A stretch of 64,000 nt of DNA from Bradyrhizobium canariense (GTDB taxonomy: Bacteria; Pseudomonadota; Alphaproteobacteria; Rhizobiales; Xanthobacteraceae): positions 1-64,000 of the forward strand of contig NZ_VSST01000001.1 in the NCBI RefSeq assembly GCF_019402665.1, read 5' to 3'. How positions within the stretch are numbered: position 1 is the first letter of the stretch; every line of letters begins with the position of its first letter. The position numbers were made by a program, and so were the translations under genes. This document shows positions 61,463 through 64,000 of the stretch, piece after piece. The notes beneath the pieces are model-generated. The model made no database searches. It was given only the letters and a program-made list of their open reading frames with translations, and had not been told where the DNA came from.

Positions 61463-63028
61463 CTAGGAATGCTGCGCCACCACGGCTGGACGCGCCTGCG
61501 GCTGCGGCACGATATCGACCGACCAGAGGTCCCGGTTCTCGATGTCCTTCAGCGTTACGGTCATGACGCCGGTCCGGCCATCGATGTCGACCTTGCCGAA
61601 GAACTGCAGTCCGAAACAGGGCGCGAGGTTTTCGCCCTGCGCCTCACTGCACCCGTTCTGGTACATCGCGACCGGACCAAAGGTATCGTCGAGTTTGCCC
61701 GGGCCCCAGGTGCCGGCATGCAAGGGTCCCGAGACGAACTCCCAGAACGGTTCGAACTCCTGGAATTGCGCCCTGTTCGGATCGTAGTAATGCGCGGCGG
61801 TGTAATGCATGTCGGCGGTGAGCCAGACGATGTTGCGAATTCCGGCGCGCTTGATGGACGCAAGAAGATCGGCGATCTCATGCTCGCGCCGGTCGGGCGG
61901 CCCACTCCCCAGCGCGACCGCATCGAGGCTGACCAGCCCGATCGGCAGGTCGGCCGCGATCACCTTCCAGGTCGCGCGCGAGGCCGCGAGCTCACGCTTC
62001 AGCCAGGCGAGCTGTTCGGCGCCCAGGATCCAGCCGCGGTGATCATCACCCTTGTTCCAGCTCTCGTCGCGATAGCTGCGCATGTCGATCATGAAGACGT
62101 CGAGCAGCGGACCATAGGCGATCTTGCGATAGACCCGCCCCTTTCGCGCGCCGATGTCGCGGATCGGCATGAAGTCGAAGAAGGCGCGGCGGGCACGCGC
62201 GACCAGGCGCGGGGTGCCGTCATCCTCATGGCCGGCGGCGTCATAGCTGCCGGTCGGCGACCAGTCGTTGGTGACTTCGTGATCGTCCCACTGCGCGAAC
62301 ATCGGCACCTGCGCGTGGAAGGCGCGGAAGTGCTCGTCGAGATGGTTGTATTTGTAATTGCCGCGGAACTGCGCCAGCGTGTGCGCGACCTGGGATTTCT
62401 CCTCGGTCATGACGTTGCGCCATATCTCGCCGTTCGGCAGCTTCTGCTCGGAGGGGATCGTGCAGTCGGCGTAGATGTGATCGCCGGAGTGGATGAAGAA
62501 GTCCGGGCGATTGTCGAGCATGGTGCGATAGCTGCGATAGCCGCCGCGCGATGTGTCGATGCCCCAGCCCTGCCCCGCGGTGTCGCCGGACCACAGGAAC
62601 GAGATCGACCGGCCGGCAGCCGGCGCAGTGCGGAAGTGGCCGACGCGGCTTTCGCCGGCGATGCCGGTCGCGATGTCGTCGAAGCGCACACGATAGAAGA
62701 TGTCCTGCCCGGGCGGCAGATCGTTCAGCAGCACTTTCGAGGTGAAGTCAGCATCGGGCGACGCATCGCGCGAAGCCGACGCAATGATCGTCTTGAAGCT
62801 CTCCACGGTCGAATAGTCCACCCGCATCCGCGCCGGCCGGTCGGCGCGCGCCCAGATCACCGCGGAGCCATCCGAGACGTCGCCGGACTGGATGCCGCCT
62901 GCGAGCTGCGGACGATCAGCGGCGCGGCTGAGATGTGGCGTTGCGAGCGCGGCAACGGTGAGGCTCGAGGTGGAACGGACCAGGAATTGCCGCCGGGTCC
63001 AGGCGCGCGAGGCGCGGAGCGCTACCAT
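61463..63028 (-). CDS. phoD: Alkaline phosphatase D family protein (PhoD), Tat-exported
   Basis: 521 residues. A twin-arginine signal (WTRRQFLVRSTSSLTVAALATP) starts it. The PhoD core holds GGIQSGDVSDGSAVIWARAD, FLWSGDTAGQGWG, HSGDHIYADC, QWDDHEVTNDW, FMIDMRSYRDESWN and IVWLTADMHYTAAHYYDP. The metal ligands, including the conserved Asp/His set, are present. It is a calcium/iron-dependent phosphodiesterase/phosphatase in the periplasm. Single gene. Confidence 0.94.
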   Translation of the reverse strand: MVALRASRAWTRRQFLVRSTSSLTVAALATPHLSRAADRPQLAGGIQSGDVSDGSAVIWARADRPARMRVDYSTVESFKTIIASASRDASPDADFTSKVLLNDLPPGQDIFYRVRFDDIATGIAGESRVGHFRTAPAAGRSISFLWSGDTAGQGWGIDTSRGGYRSYRTMLDNRPDFFIHSGDHIYADCTIPSEQKLPNGEIWRNVMTEEKSQVAHTLAQFRGNYKYNHLDEHFRAFHAQVPMFAQWDDHEVTNDWSPTGSYDAAGHEDDGTPRLVARARRAFFDFMPIRDIGARKGRVYRKIAYGPLLDVFMIDMRSYRDESWNKGDDHRGWILGAEQLAWLKRELAASRATWKVIAADLPIGLVSLDAVALGSGPPDRREHEIADLLASIKRAGIRNIVWLTADMHYTAAHYYDPNRAQFQEFEPFWEFVSGPLHAGTWGPGKLDDTFGPVAMYQNGCSEAQGENLAPCFGLQFFGKVDIDGRTGVMTVTLKDIENRDLWSVDIVPQPQARPAVVAQHS

Positions 63029-63145
63029 TCAGGAAACCTTCGTCGACTAGCGACGGAAGGTGCCTGCGTCGTTTGACCCCCGGCTTACGGTTTCTTGACC
63101 GCGGGCCTACGGTTTTACGACGTGCGGATGACGCTCGGAACTGAC

Positions 63146-63559
63146 CTAATGCTTCCAGTTGCAGATGCCGCCGCTGCGGCACGGCCAGGTCTGGATGCGG
63201 GTGTCCATCGCCTGCGCGTCGAGCGGATTGCCGTGACGATGCGCGAGCTTGGTGCGCGCCGCGCCGCGCGGGTGCGCGGGCTTGGCGTGCGCAACCTTCG
63301 GCTCCGACACGCGCACGCGTTCGGCGGCGACCCTCTTCGGCACGTCGACCGGCTCGGCGCGCGCCTGCGCCTCGTTGCCGCCGCGCGCCTCCAGCGCGAC
63401 CGGCGCGAACTGGGTTTCGGGCCCCAGCCGCTTCGGCGACAACACCGCCTTCGAAAGATCGAGGCCGAGATATTCGTCGGGCTTGTAGTCGTCAGCGCGC
63501 GCGACGCCGGCCCATGCGAGCACGAGGACAACGGCCATTGCAAAAGGAGCGCTCTTCAT
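63146..63559 (-). CDS. Secreted hypothetical protein
   Basis: 137 residues from ATG 63559. The signal peptide (SAPFAMAVVLVLAWAGVARAD) is followed by DDYKPDEYLGLDLSKAVLSPKRLGPETQFAPVALEA, then an Ala/Lys/Pro/His-rich tail ending WPCRSGGICNW with two Cys. It is probably periplasmic. No known domain recognised. Confidence 0.72.
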   Translation of the reverse strand: MKSAPFAMAVVLVLAWAGVARADDYKPDEYLGLDLSKAVLSPKRLGPETQFAPVALEARGGNEAQARAEPVDVPKRVAAERVRVSEPKVAHAKPAHPRGAARTKLAHRHGNPLDAQAMDTRIQTWPCRSGGICNWKH

Positions 63560-63672
63560 AATCACGGACGCCTCCTGAAATCGATTGTTAAGAGGTAATT
63601 TACCTCTATTTAGGAGGCGTCGCGCGCAATTCCAGCGGTCAACTGCCGCCGTGGTTAAGAAGTTTGGCGGTG

Positions 63673-64000
63673 TCAGGCGACCTTTCGCGGTGCACCCGTC
63701 TCTTCAAGAAACCCCATTAGACGGGTACGGATGATGGTTTCCGCCTCAGCCATGATCCTGTCGACGAGTTCCTTGCAAGTGGGGATGTCGTGGATGAGGC
63801 CTGCGACCATGCCGCAGCTCCACGCGCCCGCGTCCATCTGCCCGTCCAACATGATCCTGGGATAAACGCCCGCGACCTGGTCGTGGATGTCGTCGATCTT
63901 CAGCTTGTCGCCCTTCTCGCGTTCGATCTCGAGCAGGCGGTCGACATTGGCGTTCTTCAGCACGCGCTCGGTGTTGCGCAGGCTCCGCATGATCAGGCGG
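63673..64000 (-). CDS. Nitronate monooxygenase-like flavin oxidoreductase, C-terminal end only
   Basis: The frame runs off the right edge: RLIMRSLRNTERVLKNANV... to MGFLEETGAPRKVA. This is the C-terminus of the 2-nitropropane dioxygenase/nitronate monooxygenase family, with AGLIHDIPTCKELVDRIMAEAETIIRTRL. The flavin-binding part lies outside the window. Partial, so substrate cannot be judged. Confidence 0.85.
   Translation of the reverse strand, partial: RLIMRSLRNTERVLKNANVDRLLEIEREKGDKLKIDDIHDQVAGVYPRIMLDGQMDAGAWSCGMVAGLIHDIPTCKELVDRIMAEAETIIRTRLMGFLEETGAPRKVA

Noticed and set aside
61469..63076. Plus-strand open frame of about 535 codons opposite phoD
   Set aside because: Antisense shadow of PhoD with the usual Arg/Asp/Val-rich composition.
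1..64000. CRISPR array or IS transposase
   Set aside because: No regularly spaced repeats with spacers and no transposase motif seen; mobile signals are limited to the integrase and att region.

Overview
The window looks like chromosome of a Bradyrhizobium-type alphaproteobacterium (Nitrobacteraceae). The evidence is very GC-rich coding sequence in most of the window, the fabI-phosphatase-aroC and dxs-tlyA neighbourhoods, alphaproteobacterial ClpS, PdxH, RibB and DmdC/DmdB-like proteins, an HWE-type kinase, and several palindromic intergenic repeats of the kind common in Bradyrhizobium. The assignment is by recognition only; no search was run.

Region 1 (about 1-14.3 kb) is an accessory region. 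It holds a SRAP/YedK-type protein cut by the left edge; a 950-residue PHP-phosphoesterase plus SMC-like ATPase (TrlF-like); a 767-residue PD-(D/E)XK nuclease plus STAND-type NTPase; a 40-codon small ORF followed by a perfect 10-bp terminator; an unusual 693-residue protein that joins an uncharacterised membrane-associated N-terminus to the S1/5'-sensor half of RNase E without the catalytic domain; an unknown 315-residue protein; a decayed XRE antitoxin gene; and a DUF2130 nuclease-like coiled-coil protein. A 47-nt copy of the 3' half of tRNA-Lys(CTT), a small excisionase-like gene and a tyrosine integrase overlapping it by 4 nt follow, marking site-specific integration. The two large nuclease/ATPase genes have defence-island architecture, but their function is inferred.

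Region 2 (about 14.4-31 kb) is ordinary chromosome: tRNA-Gln(TTG), acyl-CoA dehydrogenase, MFS carrier, enoyl-CoA hydratase, periplasmic 5'-nucleotidase, HDAC-type amidohydrolase, xseB, then dxs, a nucleoside deoxyribosyltransferase-like gene, tlyA and an RlmD/TrmA-type RNA methyltransferase on one strand, followed by secreted hypotheticals, a methyltransferase and a DUF1194 protein. A possible structured element lies upstream of dxs.

Region 3 (31.2-33.8 kb) is a fluoride-resistance operon: fluoride riboswitch, terminator, MFS transporter, two crcB half-channel genes and a DUF190 gene. ClpS follows.

Region 4 (34-64 kb) is housekeeping and signalling: a REC-HWE kinase fusion, an adenylate cyclase, aroC, a histidine phosphatase and fabI, an ECF sigma/anti-sigma pair, DnaJ-type chaperone, pdxH, SDR, corA, L,D-transpeptidase, extensin-like protein, acyl-CoA ligase, MBL hydrolase, glutaryl-CoA dehydrogenase, ribB with a degenerate second domain, a CPA2 antiporter, an aminotransferase, a short XRE regulator, an aldo/keto reductase, PhoD and, at the right edge, the C-terminus of a nitronate-monooxygenase-like protein.
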